Assembly (NCBI GenBank): GCA_046328715.1
Contig: JAXLWB010000071.1
Location: 1 to 40,654 of the forward strand
Length of the DNA: 40,654 bases
Direction of reading: 5' to 3'
Source: JAXLWB01 sp046328715
GTDB taxonomy: Bacteria > Chloroflexota > Anaerolineae > Caldilineales > Caldilineaceae
Shown: positions 15,362 through 22,845 of the stretch, piece by piece
Layout of the letters: each line of letters opens with the position of its first letter
Numbering within the stretch: the first letter of the stretch is position 1
Program-made: the position numbers and the translations under genes
Notes under the pieces: model-generated
What the model saw: the letters and a program-made list of their open reading frames with translations, nothing else
Databases searched by the model: none
Told to the model about the DNA's origin: nothing

Positions 15362-16612
15362 ATGATCAACATCGCCATCGTTGGCTGCGGACGCATTCTG
15401 AATGCCCATTTGCAGGGCTATAAGAAGTTGCGCGAGGCTGGCATTGACAATTTTCGTATCACAGCGCTTGTCGCACGCAAAGAAGAGGATGGACTTATGT
15501 TCCTGCGGCGCGGCGAGGGACCGACACCTCGTCCCCCTGTCCTAGATCCTGCAACTGGCGACCCGCTCGCAGCGCCACATACCTATCTGAGTGATTTTCA
15601 AGATGATGTGCACGCCAAGGTTTACACCGATTACCGGCAAATGCTGGATGAAGCGCCGGTCGATGCAGTCAACGATTTCACCACCCTGGCACTACACCAT
15701 CAAGTGGCCGAAGAATCACTCCATCGAGGCAAACATCTGTTGACACAGAAACCGCTGGCCATCTCGGTGCGAGCAGCACAACGAATGGTCAATCTCGCTA
15801 AGGAGCGCAAGTTAACCTTAGGCACCTTCGAAAATGTGCGTCAGGGGCGCTACACTCGTGCTGCGGGTTGGGCTGTAAGCCAAGGTCTGATCGGCGATCC
15901 GCAGATGGCGCTGATGGGCTCACTCGGTGGGCTCTGGTCACCAGATCGGGTGGTGGCCGAGACACCCTGGCGCCACGACAAATTGTTGGGTGGCGGCGGT
16001 GGTTCGATTGACATCGGCGTCCATCAATTTCACTTCTTGCGCTATGTCTTTGGCGAGGTAGCTTGGGTCAGCGCCGTGGCGCGCACCTTTGAACCGACCC
16101 GCACTCTGCGTGACAGCAACGGCACCATCACCCAAACTGTCCAGGCTAATGTCGATGATACCTATCTTGCCACCTGCGGCTTCGAAAACGACGCTATTGG
16201 GCAACTGCTCTGGTCGTGGGCAGGACGAGGGGCAGCTTTGGAGATTCCAGGGACGCCGGTCTTCTTTGGCAGCGAAGGCTGTATCAAGGGTGGTCAATTG
16301 ATTGACCAAGCGGGCAACGAGGTCAACTTGCTCGAACATTTCGACACCAACTTGGATGCACAGCAACGGGACCAGTTCTTCCCACTCGGCTTCACCGACG
16401 CCTACGCCATCCAACAACTCGATTGGTTGCAATCGATCGAACAGGGCAAAGACCCGGAAACCAGCGGCGTGGAAGGGCTACACGATCTCGCCTGTGCCTT
16501 CGCCATGCTCGAATCCTCGCAGGCACGGCACCAGGTCACGTTGCAGGAGATCTTGAGTGGCCAGGTGGATGGGTATCAACGCGAGATCGATCAACATTAC
16601 CAGTTGGTGTAA
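15362..16612 (+). CDS. Gfo/Idh/MocA family oxidoreductase with QKP in place of EKP
   Basis: 416 residues from ATG 15362, preceded by AAAGGA. The frame is open 22 codons further upstream, but those codons run through the hairpin repeat, so the later start is preferred. The N-terminus INIAIVGCGRILNAHLQGYK has the classical GxGxxxxxH loop. The catalytic strand reads KHLLTQKPLAIS: the usual Glu of EKP is replaced by Gln while the Lys is kept. An insert near residues 55-80 (GEGPTPRPPVLDPATGDP) is unusual. The C-terminal domain includes GGGGGSIDIGVHQFHFLRYV with the conserved Asp/His pair (DIGVHQFH) and DTYLATCGFENDAIGQLL. It is probably an NAD(P)-dependent sugar oxidoreductase or dehydrogenase. 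Substrate unknown. Confidence 0.87.
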   Translation: MINIAIVGCGRILNAHLQGYKKLREAGIDNFRITALVARKEEDGLMFLRRGEGPTPRPPVLDPATGDPLAAPHTYLSDFQDDVHAKVYTDYRQMLDEAPVDAVNDFTTLALHHQVAEESLHRGKHLLTQKPLAISVRAAQRMVNLAKERKLTLGTFENVRQGRYTRAAGWAVSQGLIGDPQMALMGSLGGLWSPDRVVAETPWRHDKLLGGGGGSIDIGVHQFHFLRYVFGEVAWVSAVARTFEPTRTLRDSNGTITQTVQANVDDTYLATCGFENDAIGQLLWSWAGRGAALEIPGTPVFFGSEGCIKGGQLIDQAGNEVNLLEHFDTNLDAQQRDQFFPLGFTDAYAIQQLDWLQSIEQGKDPETSGVEGLHDLACAFAMLESSQARHQVTLQEILSGQVDGYQREIDQHYQLV

Positions 16613-16737
16613 CTACCAACACCACTCTAACTCTCCCCAAGTTACAATGAGAGAACTATGAAGGGATTGATTATCTCTTCTCTTCTGTCTACCAATCACC
16701 TAGCATTACCGTGACAGTTTCCCCTCCTGCGGTCGGG

Positions 16738-16934
16738 GATGGTTAGGGTCACTGCCATTAAGTTAAGAATATTCGTAGGTGCGTGCTTTTAGCCGCACGA
16801 CGTGGGTCTGACCGAGAACGTGCCGTTGCAAACCGTTCGGCAGAGACTTCGGCGAGCTCAGTCGAGTCGCTCACGTCGAAGCCGCACCTACGAAATCCAC
16901 AATTGCTTACCTTAATGGCAGTGATGGTTAGGGT
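16738..16934. mobile_element. MITE-like palindromic insertion with terminal inverted repeats and 12-base direct repeats
   Basis: The 12-base word GATGGTTAGGGT occurs at 16738-16749 and again at 16923-16934. Just inside are inverted termini ACTGCCATTAAG (16751-16762) and CTTAATGGCAGT (16911-16922). Nested inside is TCGTAGGTGCG (16773-16783) with CGCACCTACGA (16883-16893). The unit of about 173 bases has no reading frame of note. Terminal inverted repeats bounded by direct repeats of this length are the signature of a non-autonomous transposon whose parent would make a ~12-base target duplication. It occupies much of the 495-base gene-free gap 16613-17107. Confidence 0.65.
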
Positions 16935-16990
16935 GGGGTGGCGGCTTGGCGGTCACCAATTGCTTTAGACAAGCGTGTGCCTTTGCAATC

Positions 16991-17043
16991 CTGTGACCAG
17001 CACCTTTCACAGACAGAGAACCTAATATCTGTGCTGGTCACAG
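16991..17043. promoter_or_regulatory. 13-base perfect inverted repeat upstream of the histidine kinase gene
   Basis: CTGTGACCAGCAC at 16991-17003 is the exact inverse complement of GTGCTGGTCACAG at 17031-17043, with 27 bases between. It lies 65 bases before the kinase start at 17108. The arms could form an RNA hairpin in the leader or be two operator half-sites. No clear -35/-10 pair was found around it, so its role is open. Confidence 0.45.
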
Positions 17044-17107
17044 TGCAACAACAGGGTTACTCCTGCACGAGAGCGATCAACAGAGCGGTCTATTTCAACG
17101 AGGTACT

Positions 17108-19324
17108 ATGATCGGTGCAATCAAGGACGATAAGGTTGGCTATGAATACGGAGCACAACTTTCGGTGTGGTGGCTTGTCGCTACATTGATTGGCTTGGGG
17201 TTGCTGCTCTTTTATCTCAATGAAACTCAATCGGTTCCCATCGAGCGCACACCTCTGCTTCTCGGAGTTCTACTCTTGTTGGGAGCAGCCACGATCACTG
17301 GCTTGCTCGAACAATGGCGGAGTTGGGCAGGGCAGTGGTTTGCAGTTTTGTTTTTAACCACCCTACTGCCTTTGTCATATGTCTGGCTTTCCTTCCCAGG
17401 ATTGCTGACATGGATCGGCTTGTCTATTCCTTTGGCAATGGCATTGTTAGGTCTCAATGCAGCGGTTGTGGTGACAATAGTACAAACACTACTTTTGTTA
17501 AGCCTGCGTGCCAGCGGTTTAGTTGCCTTCTCGGCGGGCGATTTTGCGTTGATATTGACATCCGACTGGCTGATGCTTGGTTCATTAGCCGTGCTTTACC
17601 GCCTATGGCGACAAGCGATCCGCCAACTCTGGCAACATTACGAGCAAAATCGGCTGTCATTGGATGAAGCAAGAACGCGCAACCAAACGCTTGACCAGAC
17701 TCTGGATGATCTGCGCCATGCTAACCGCCAGCTTGATCTGCTTAACGAACGCTTGGCGGCACTACGCCAAGCTGCTGAAGAGGCACAACGTGCCAAGACA
17801 GCCTTTGTGGCAAAAGTCAGCCATGAATTTCGCACGCCTCTCAACATGATCATTGGCTTGACTGATTTGCTGGTCGAAACACCTGAAGTCTACGGTGGGA
17901 AATTACCCCCACCTCTGCTCCACGATCTCGGAATTGTCCATCGTAACTGCGCCCATCTCGCCAGCATGATCGATGACGTGCTTGATCTCAGCCAGGCCGA
18001 AGCGGCACGATTGACCTTACATAAGGAATGGGCCGATTTGAGCGAAGATATCCAAGTCGCTGTTGCTGTGGTTGAACCGCTTTTACACAAAAAGCAATTA
18101 CGCCTTGATGTGCTTCTCCCTAATGAATTGCCTCAAGTTTACTGTGATCGCAAACGGGTTCGTCAGGTCATTCTCAACCTGCTCAGCAATGCTGCACGCT
18201 ACACCACACAAGGTGGTGTCAAGATTGAAGCTGTCGTGCGGAATGATGATTTACTTATTTATGTGGCAGACACAGGACCCGGCATTAGTGATGAAGACAG
18301 AGAACGGATCTTCGAGCCATTTTTTCAAGCCAATCCTCAAAGCGTGGGGCAAAGTGGCAGTGGGCTCGGTTTGACCATCAGCAAACAATTTATTGAGATG
18401 CACAATGGTAGATTATGGGTGGAGAGTGAAGTAGGACTTGGCAGCAGCTTTTATTTTAGCCTGCCCCGTTCACAACCGATGCTGCCCATTGCCCATGCAG
18501 GTCGTTGGATCCGAGAAGGGTGGATGTGGCAGGAGCGTGTACAACGTTCGCCCTTACCCCACCAACCATACTCGACCCGGATAGTGGTCTATGATAGGAC
18601 GGGTGCATTAATTCCGCTATTTAACAATCTTGGCAATGGAATCAGTGAGCAGATTGAGGTAGTCGAACGGCCTAGCTTGGCGGAAGCAGTAGCGGAATGT
18701 CAAGCCTGCCCGAGCCATTTGTTGTTGATCAATGCCTCCAAGCCAGATTTGAACAAGCTGATTGAAGAGGCGCGTAGTGCAGCAAGCGATACTCCGATTG
18801 CTGGCACGACTATTTCTTCCTCAGTTGACCAGATACTTGAAACGAGTGTGCTTGAGTATTTGATCAAACCAGTGACGCGTGCTGACATCTTTGAAGTGTG
18901 GCGGCGTGTGCAGTTGCCACGTAAACGTGTTTTGATCGTGGATGACGAGCTTGAAGTGCGAGAACTATTGATCCGTATGTTGCTCACCTATGATAACGCG
19001 TTGGAGATTTTTGAGGCAGCGACTGGGGAAGCTGCCCTGCAAGCACTTTGTGCCTACCACCCCGACCTAATGCTGCTCGACATGATGTTGCCCGATATGA
19101 CCGGTGTGCAACTTATCGAACAGAAGCTGCTCAAACCGACGATTTGTGATATTCCAACCGTGGTGATCTCCGCCCAGGATCCAAGTAGTCAACCGACGAC
19201 GAGCCCAATGCTGGTCACGGCACTGGCTGGTGGATTGACATTTGAGAAGTTGCTGCACTGTGCGCTGGAATTTTCGGATGTGATGTTATCGACAGAGGAA
19301 GTACCGTTTCCAGAGCGCGTATAA
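17108..19324 (+). CDS. Membrane hybrid histidine kinase with two complementary half-receiver domains
   Basis: 738 residues; GAGG precedes ATG 17108. Residues ~20-165 contain about five to six membrane helices with no large extracellular domain. A coiled coil (~180-228, RTRNQTLDQTLDDLRHANRQ) leads to the HisKA motif KVSHEFRTPLN with His239. The ATPase domain shows NLLSNAARYT, VADTGPGISDEDRERIFEPF and GSGLGLTISKQ. Two receiver-like domains follow. The first (~475-605) ends its third strand in LLLINAS, with Asn where the phospho-Asp should be, but keeps a KP motif (YLIKPVTR). The second (~608-735) has Asp612-Asp613 and Asp658 (LLDMMLPDM) but lacks the conserved Lys (VTALAGGLTFEKLL). Its 3' end overlaps the convergent response regulator by 110 bases. 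It probably controls the adjacent sugar transport genes. Confidence 0.88.
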   Translation: MIGAIKDDKVGYEYGAQLSVWWLVATLIGLGLLLFYLNETQSVPIERTPLLLGVLLLLGAATITGLLEQWRSWAGQWFAVLFLTTLLPLSYVWLSFPGLLTWIGLSIPLAMALLGLNAAVVVTIVQTLLLLSLRASGLVAFSAGDFALILTSDWLMLGSLAVLYRLWRQAIRQLWQHYEQNRLSLDEARTRNQTLDQTLDDLRHANRQLDLLNERLAALRQAAEEAQRAKTAFVAKVSHEFRTPLNMIIGLTDLLVETPEVYGGKLPPPLLHDLGIVHRNCAHLASMIDDVLDLSQAEAARLTLHKEWADLSEDIQVAVAVVEPLLHKKQLRLDVLLPNELPQVYCDRKRVRQVILNLLSNAARYTTQGGVKIEAVVRNDDLLIYVADTGPGISDEDRERIFEPFFQANPQSVGQSGSGLGLTISKQFIEMHNGRLWVESEVGLGSSFYFSLPRSQPMLPIAHAGRWIREGWMWQERVQRSPLPHQPYSTRIVVYDRTGALIPLFNNLGNGISEQIEVVERPSLAEAVAECQACPSHLLLINASKPDLNKLIEEARSAASDTPIAGTTISSSVDQILETSVLEYLIKPVTRADIFEVWRRVQLPRKRVLIVDDELEVRELLIRMLLTYDNALEIFEAATGEAALQALCAYHPDLMLLDMMLPDMTGVQLIEQKLLKPTICDIPTVVISAQDPSSQPTTSPMLVTALAGGLTFEKLLHCALEFSDVMLSTEEVPFPERV

Positions 19325-20498
19325 ACTCCTGCCGGCGTACCGGTTTGGCCAGATAGAGCTTCGCTCCCAGCGTTTTGGCTAATTCCTCGCGGCGGACCAC
19401 TGAACAGACAATAATCGGAATGGTCGCAGTACGCGCATGATTACGCAGATCCATCAGTACTTTCCAACCGTCGACATCCGGCAACATCACGTCCAAGACA
19501 ATAATGTCTGGTAACGACTCTTCAATGGCTCTAAATAGCTGGCCACCTTCTCCCAATTGCTTGATTTGGAACTGAGTACCTTCGGTATAGCGGCGGTAAA
19601 AATGGACGAGATCCACATTGTCGTCCACCACTAGCACTGTTGTGTTCCCTGCCAGTGGCAATTCGAGCGTAATAACAAGCTTTCCCTCCTGACGATAGAC
19701 TCGATAATTCCCCCCCTGTTGCGCAAGGATCGTCTGAATAAAGTCGCTTTGTGGCAGTGCAGTGCTAGGATTGGGGGTGCCAATAAAGTCTACATGAACG
19801 CTGTCGGTTTGGCGATTGACTGAGATGGTAATGCTGCCGCTGCCGATCTGTTGGGCCATCTTTTCAACTGCTGTAATGGCTACCTGGCGTAAAATCGATG
19901 GGTGGAGGGCAACCCGTACCCCCGTTTCGATGGGTTCCAAGACAAGTTGAATCGAATGGCCAAGGGTTAGCGCCTGCGCCAGCTCCAACAAGCCTTGTAA
20001 CGTCTCAGCGACATCCGCCACAATTCCCGGAGCGTTTTGTTGTAACACAAGCAGTTCACGTTGCACTTGTTCGCGCCAGTCGTCTTCGCTGCGACCCTCT
20101 TCTTTTTCATCCAATAGGTGCGAACTTTCTACTGTCGATGCGCTTCCCTTGCCTTCCCAAAGTTGTAGAGCAAGCCAATGAATCGCTTCTTGTTGTTCGC
20201 GGCGAAGATGGCGGGGTGTGATGCTCAGACGCAGGGCAGTTGCCTTTTGCGTACGCTCATGCAGGTAGCGCGAGGAGAGAATCTCAAAAATTCTTGCACT
20301 ACGTGAAGTGTGAGGAATCTCGGCTGAGGACTTTAACTGCTCAATATTCGCAACAATGATCGAGCGAATCTGCTCCATGCTAGGAGCGCTTGTATAGCCG
20401 AGCCTACGCCACAACAGCGGTTCCGCGCAGTAGAGCGGATCGTATAAATGGACCAACAGTTCGGCAAGTGCAGCTTTGAATACTTCTAGATCATCCAT
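19215..20498 (-). CDS. Response regulator with N-terminal HTH-like region, central ATPase-like region and C-terminal receiver
   Basis: 427 residues on the minus strand. The N-terminus (~65-115) includes SSRYLHERTQKATALRLSIT, then PRHLRREQQEAIHWLA, which looks like a sigma-region-4-type helix-turn-helix. Residues ~140-285 resemble a histidine-kinase ATPase fold (QLVLEPIETGVRVALHPSIL, ITISVNRQTDSVHVDFIG) without the N/G boxes, so it may be a degenerate module. The C-terminal receiver is canonical: VLVVDDN (Asp292-293), IIVLDVMLPDVDGW (Asp336) and LYLAKPVRR (Lys385). It overlaps the kinase gene by 110 bases tail to tail, and its gene diverges from the first ABC importer, so it is a good candidate for that operon's activator. 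The receiver helix 5 and the polar tail (ITSHPKIPAHSAATS...) lie in the overlap. Confidence 0.8.
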   Translation of the reverse strand: MDDLEVFKAALAELLVHLYDPLYCAEPLLWRRLGYTSAPSMEQIRSIIVANIEQLKSSAEIPHTSRSARIFEILSSRYLHERTQKATALRLSITPRHLRREQQEAIHWLALQLWEGKGSASTVESSHLLDEKEEGRSEDDWREQVQRELLVLQQNAPGIVADVAETLQGLLELAQALTLGHSIQLVLEPIETGVRVALHPSILRQVAITAVEKMAQQIGSGSITISVNRQTDSVHVDFIGTPNPSTALPQSDFIQTILAQQGGNYRVYRQEGKLVITLELPLAGNTTVLVVDDNVDLVHFYRRYTEGTQFQIKQLGEGGQLFRAIEESLPDIIVLDVMLPDVDGWKVLMDLRNHARTATIPIIVCSVVRREELAKTLGAKLYLAKPVRRQEFIRALETVLPLSITSHPKIPAHSAATSQMSIHQPVP

Positions 20499-20684
20499 AG
20501 CTATCCCTCTTTTATCTATAAGCGACTCGGCGGGAGTTGCACTGAGATGTCCGCTCTATGTCCTACACAGGATGGTAAGGATCGCTTGATTAGCGGATGG
20601 AAAGTCACTATTATTCTAGCATGCCTGCTCAATGAATCACAACAGTCTCAAAAATGGGGTGCGTCCCAAAGTTTGGCGGATTTG

Positions 20685-20746
20685 TTGCAGAGCCGTAAGC
20701 GCCAGCGCACGCCATTGCCCGGTCGCTAACGCTTGCGGTTCTGCAA
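20685..20746. repeat. Imperfect inverted repeat between response regulator and ABC operon
   Basis: TTGCAGAGCCGTAAGCG at 20685-20701 pairs with CGCTTGCGGTTCTGCAA at 20730-20746 (15 of 17). It ends 27 bases before the permease start at 20774, within the divergent 20499-20773 space. It may be an intergenic repeat or a leader hairpin. No confident promoter is visible in this space. Confidence 0.5.
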
Positions 20747-20773
20747 TTCGCATCCTACAAAAATGGTGGGGTA

Positions 20774-21739
20774 ATGACAAACAATCCATCGACGCGCTTT
20801 TCTACCTTTGCGCAACTAAAACAAGGCAGATGGTTGTTATGGAAGGAAGCATTCTACGGCTATCTCTTTGTCTTTCCTTGGGTGTTGGGCTTCTTCATCT
20901 TCACTGCCTACCCGATGATCGCTGGTGCCTATTACAGTTTCACCGAATACGAAATCTTTGATGCACCCCGTTGGGTCGGCATGGCCAACTACACGCGCAT
21001 TTTTAGCGGCGCCGATGAACTGGTGGGCGTATCGATCCGCAATACCTTGTATTATGTTTTCCTAGCTGTTCCGGCAACCTTGATTGCTGGTTTGGCGTTG
21101 GCGCTGTTGCTAAACCAGTCGGTTCGTGGCATTGCCTTCTTCCGCACGCTCTTCTATATGCCCTCGATCGTGCCAATTGTTGCCTCGATTGCGGTCCTGA
21201 TGTGGATTTTTCACGGTCAATTTGGCATTGTCAACCTGTTGCTCAAACAGATCGGCATCAGCGGCCCTGCTTGGTTGACCGATCCAGATTGGGTCAAAGG
21301 CACACTGGTGATTTGGGCGATTTGGAATGTGGGCGGGGGAATGATCATCAACCTGGCTGGGTTGCAGGCGATCCCTCAACATCTATACGAAGCCGCCGAG
21401 ATTGACGGTGCGAACAGTTGGCAACGCTTCTGGCGGATCACCATTCCGATGCTCTCTTCGACGATCTTCTTCAATCTGATCATTGGCATCATCGGCACCT
21501 TTCAGGTCTTTGTGCCAGCATTGTTGCTGGGTGGCACCAGTTGGTGGACCCCGGCAGGTGGACCGCTCAATTCGTTGCTCTTCTATGTCCTCTACATCTA
21601 CCAAAATGGCTTTATCTTTTTCAAAATGGGCTATGCCTCGGCACTTGCCTGGGTGATGTTTATTGTTGTGCTTCTTCTGACTTTGGTCCAATTCTGGTTG
21701 GCTGGCAGATGGGTTTACTACGAAGCCGATGTGCGATAA
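20774..21739 (+). CDS. Carbohydrate ABC transporter permease, MalF/UgpA-like
   Basis: 321 residues with six hydrophobic membrane segments, the first at about residues 27-50 (GYLFVFPWVLGFFIFTAYPM). The cytoplasmic EAA loop that contacts the ATPase is intact: EAAEIDGANSWQRFWRITIP. The stretch YRSFTEYEIFDAPRWVGMANY-like region after helix 1 is typical of MalF-type sugar permeases. GGTGGGG sits directly before the ATG with short spacing. The gene heads the first importer (permease, permease, binding protein) and is divergent from the response regulator. The two permeases would form a heterodimer in the cytoplasmic membrane. No ATPase gene accompanies them. Confidence 0.93.
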   Translation: MTNNPSTRFSTFAQLKQGRWLLWKEAFYGYLFVFPWVLGFFIFTAYPMIAGAYYSFTEYEIFDAPRWVGMANYTRIFSGADELVGVSIRNTLYYVFLAVPATLIAGLALALLLNQSVRGIAFFRTLFYMPSIVPIVASIAVLMWIFHGQFGIVNLLLKQIGISGPAWLTDPDWVKGTLVIWAIWNVGGGMIINLAGLQAIPQHLYEAAEIDGANSWQRFWRITIPMLSSTIFFNLIIGIIGTFQVFVPALLLGGTSWWTPAGGPLNSLLFYVLYIYQNGFIFFKMGYASALAWVMFIVVLLLTLVQFWLAGRWVYYEADVR

Positions 21740-21765
21740 GGCTACGTGGTAGATTGGCCACTCAT

Positions 21766-21876
21766 GTAAGGGCATTCGCTTGCCGCTGCCCTGCTTGCAT
21801 CAACCAGAGGGCAACCGCAAGGGGTTGCCCCTACGCATCGCGATCAGGCAATCTCTATCTGGTTTGTCTATTAGGA
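21766..21876. repeat. Dispersed palindromic intergenic repeat, copy 1
   Basis: The core 21766-21834 begins GTAAGGGCATTCGCTTGCCG and ends GGGTTGCCCCTAC, its ends being inverted relative to each other. Similarity to 30961-31069 continues past the core (GGCAATCTCTAT and then TTTGTCTATTAG). Both copies lie just upstream of an ABC transporter gene. Confidence 0.8.
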
Positions 21877-21883
21877 ACGAGCT

Positions 21884-22783
21884 ATGGCATCCGAAACATT
21901 GTCGAAGGCAGGACCGGTGACGAAAGAGAGCTATACCCTTTTGCAGCAGAAGAAGACGCGGCAGCGCTTGTACCAGTTGCTGGTCTACCTTCTTCTATTG
22001 GTTTTGGGTGCGCTCTTTGCCCTGCCCTTGGTTTGGATGCTTTCCACTGCGCTCAAATCGAACGACCAGTTGATCGTTTTCCCACCGATCTGGATTCCAA
22101 AGCCACTGATGTGGGAAAATTTTCCCCAGGCGTGGCAATATGCGCCCTTTGGAACCTATTTGCTCAACACCTTGGTTGTAACGATGGTTGCTTTATTGGG
22201 ACAGGTGCTCTCTGCATCGTTTGTAGCCTATGGCTTTGCACGTTTGCGCTTTCCCGGTCGTGAACAACTCTTTGTCATCGTGCTGGCGACCATGATGTTG
22301 CCCTACATTGTCACCTTGGTTCCCATCTTTCTCATCTTCCGTAATTTGGGCTGGATCGATACCTATCTGCCGCTCACAGTTCCGCATTATTTCGGCGGCG
22401 GCCCATTTTTTATCTTTCTCCTCCGTCAATACTTCCGCACGATTCCAATGGAGCTATCTGACGCCGCCCGCATTGATGGTGCGGGCGAGTTTGGTATCTT
22501 CTTTCGTATTATCATTCCCCTTTCGTTACCCGCACTTGCCACGGTCTGTATCTTCTCGTTTTTGGGTCATTGGAATGATTTTCTCGGGCCGTTGATCTAT
22601 ATCAACAGCGAAGAGAAAAAGACACTGATGTTGGGCCTCCAATCCTTTATCGGGCTACATAATCAGCGCTTTCAATACCTCATGGCAATGTCCACCCTCA
22701 TTACCTTGCCAACTCTGATTCTGTTTTTCTTATTTCAGCGTGTGTTTATTCGCAGTATTGTCTTAACCGGAATGAAGGGCTAA
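21884..22783 (+). CDS. Carbohydrate ABC transporter permease, MalG/UgpE-like
   Basis: 299 residues, about six membrane helices (first ~36-57, LLVYLLLLVLGALFALPLVW). Diagnostic MalG-type features are MLSTALKSNDQLIVFPPIWI after helix 1 and the ATPase-coupling loop ELSDAARIDGAGEFGIFFRI. The end RVFIRSIVLTGMKG is the usual C-terminus of this class. An intergenic repeat separates it from the first permease gene by 144 bases, but order and strand suggest one transcript. Confidence 0.93.
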   Translation: MASETLSKAGPVTKESYTLLQQKKTRQRLYQLLVYLLLLVLGALFALPLVWMLSTALKSNDQLIVFPPIWIPKPLMWENFPQAWQYAPFGTYLLNTLVVTMVALLGQVLSASFVAYGFARLRFPGREQLFVIVLATMMLPYIVTLVPIFLIFRNLGWIDTYLPLTVPHYFGGGPFFIFLLRQYFRTIPMELSDAARIDGAGEFGIFFRIIIPLSLPALATVCIFSFLGHWNDFLGPLIYINSEEKKTLMLGLQSFIGLHNQRFQYLMAMSTLITLPTLILFFLFQRVFIRSIVLTGMKG

Positions 22784-22792
22784 GGAAGAGTT

Positions 22793-22816
22793 CGTAGCCT
22801 GGACTTCCTGGCTACG
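22793..22816 (+). other. Short stem-loop before the binding-protein gene
   Basis: CGTAGCC (22793-22799) and GGCTACG (22810-22816) form a 7-base-pair stem with a 10-base loop. It lies between the second permease and the solute-binding protein gene. Such hairpins often protect or separate the more abundant binding-protein message; there is no T-tract, so it is not a strong terminator. Confidence 0.45.
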
Positions 22817-22845
22817 CTTGAATTTCACTACAAAGGAGAAATGAA

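Noticed and set aside
16991..17043. Treating the kinase-leader inverted repeat as the end of the MITE-like element
   Set aside because: The element's direct repeats close at 16934, and the kinase-leader arms share no sequence with its termini.
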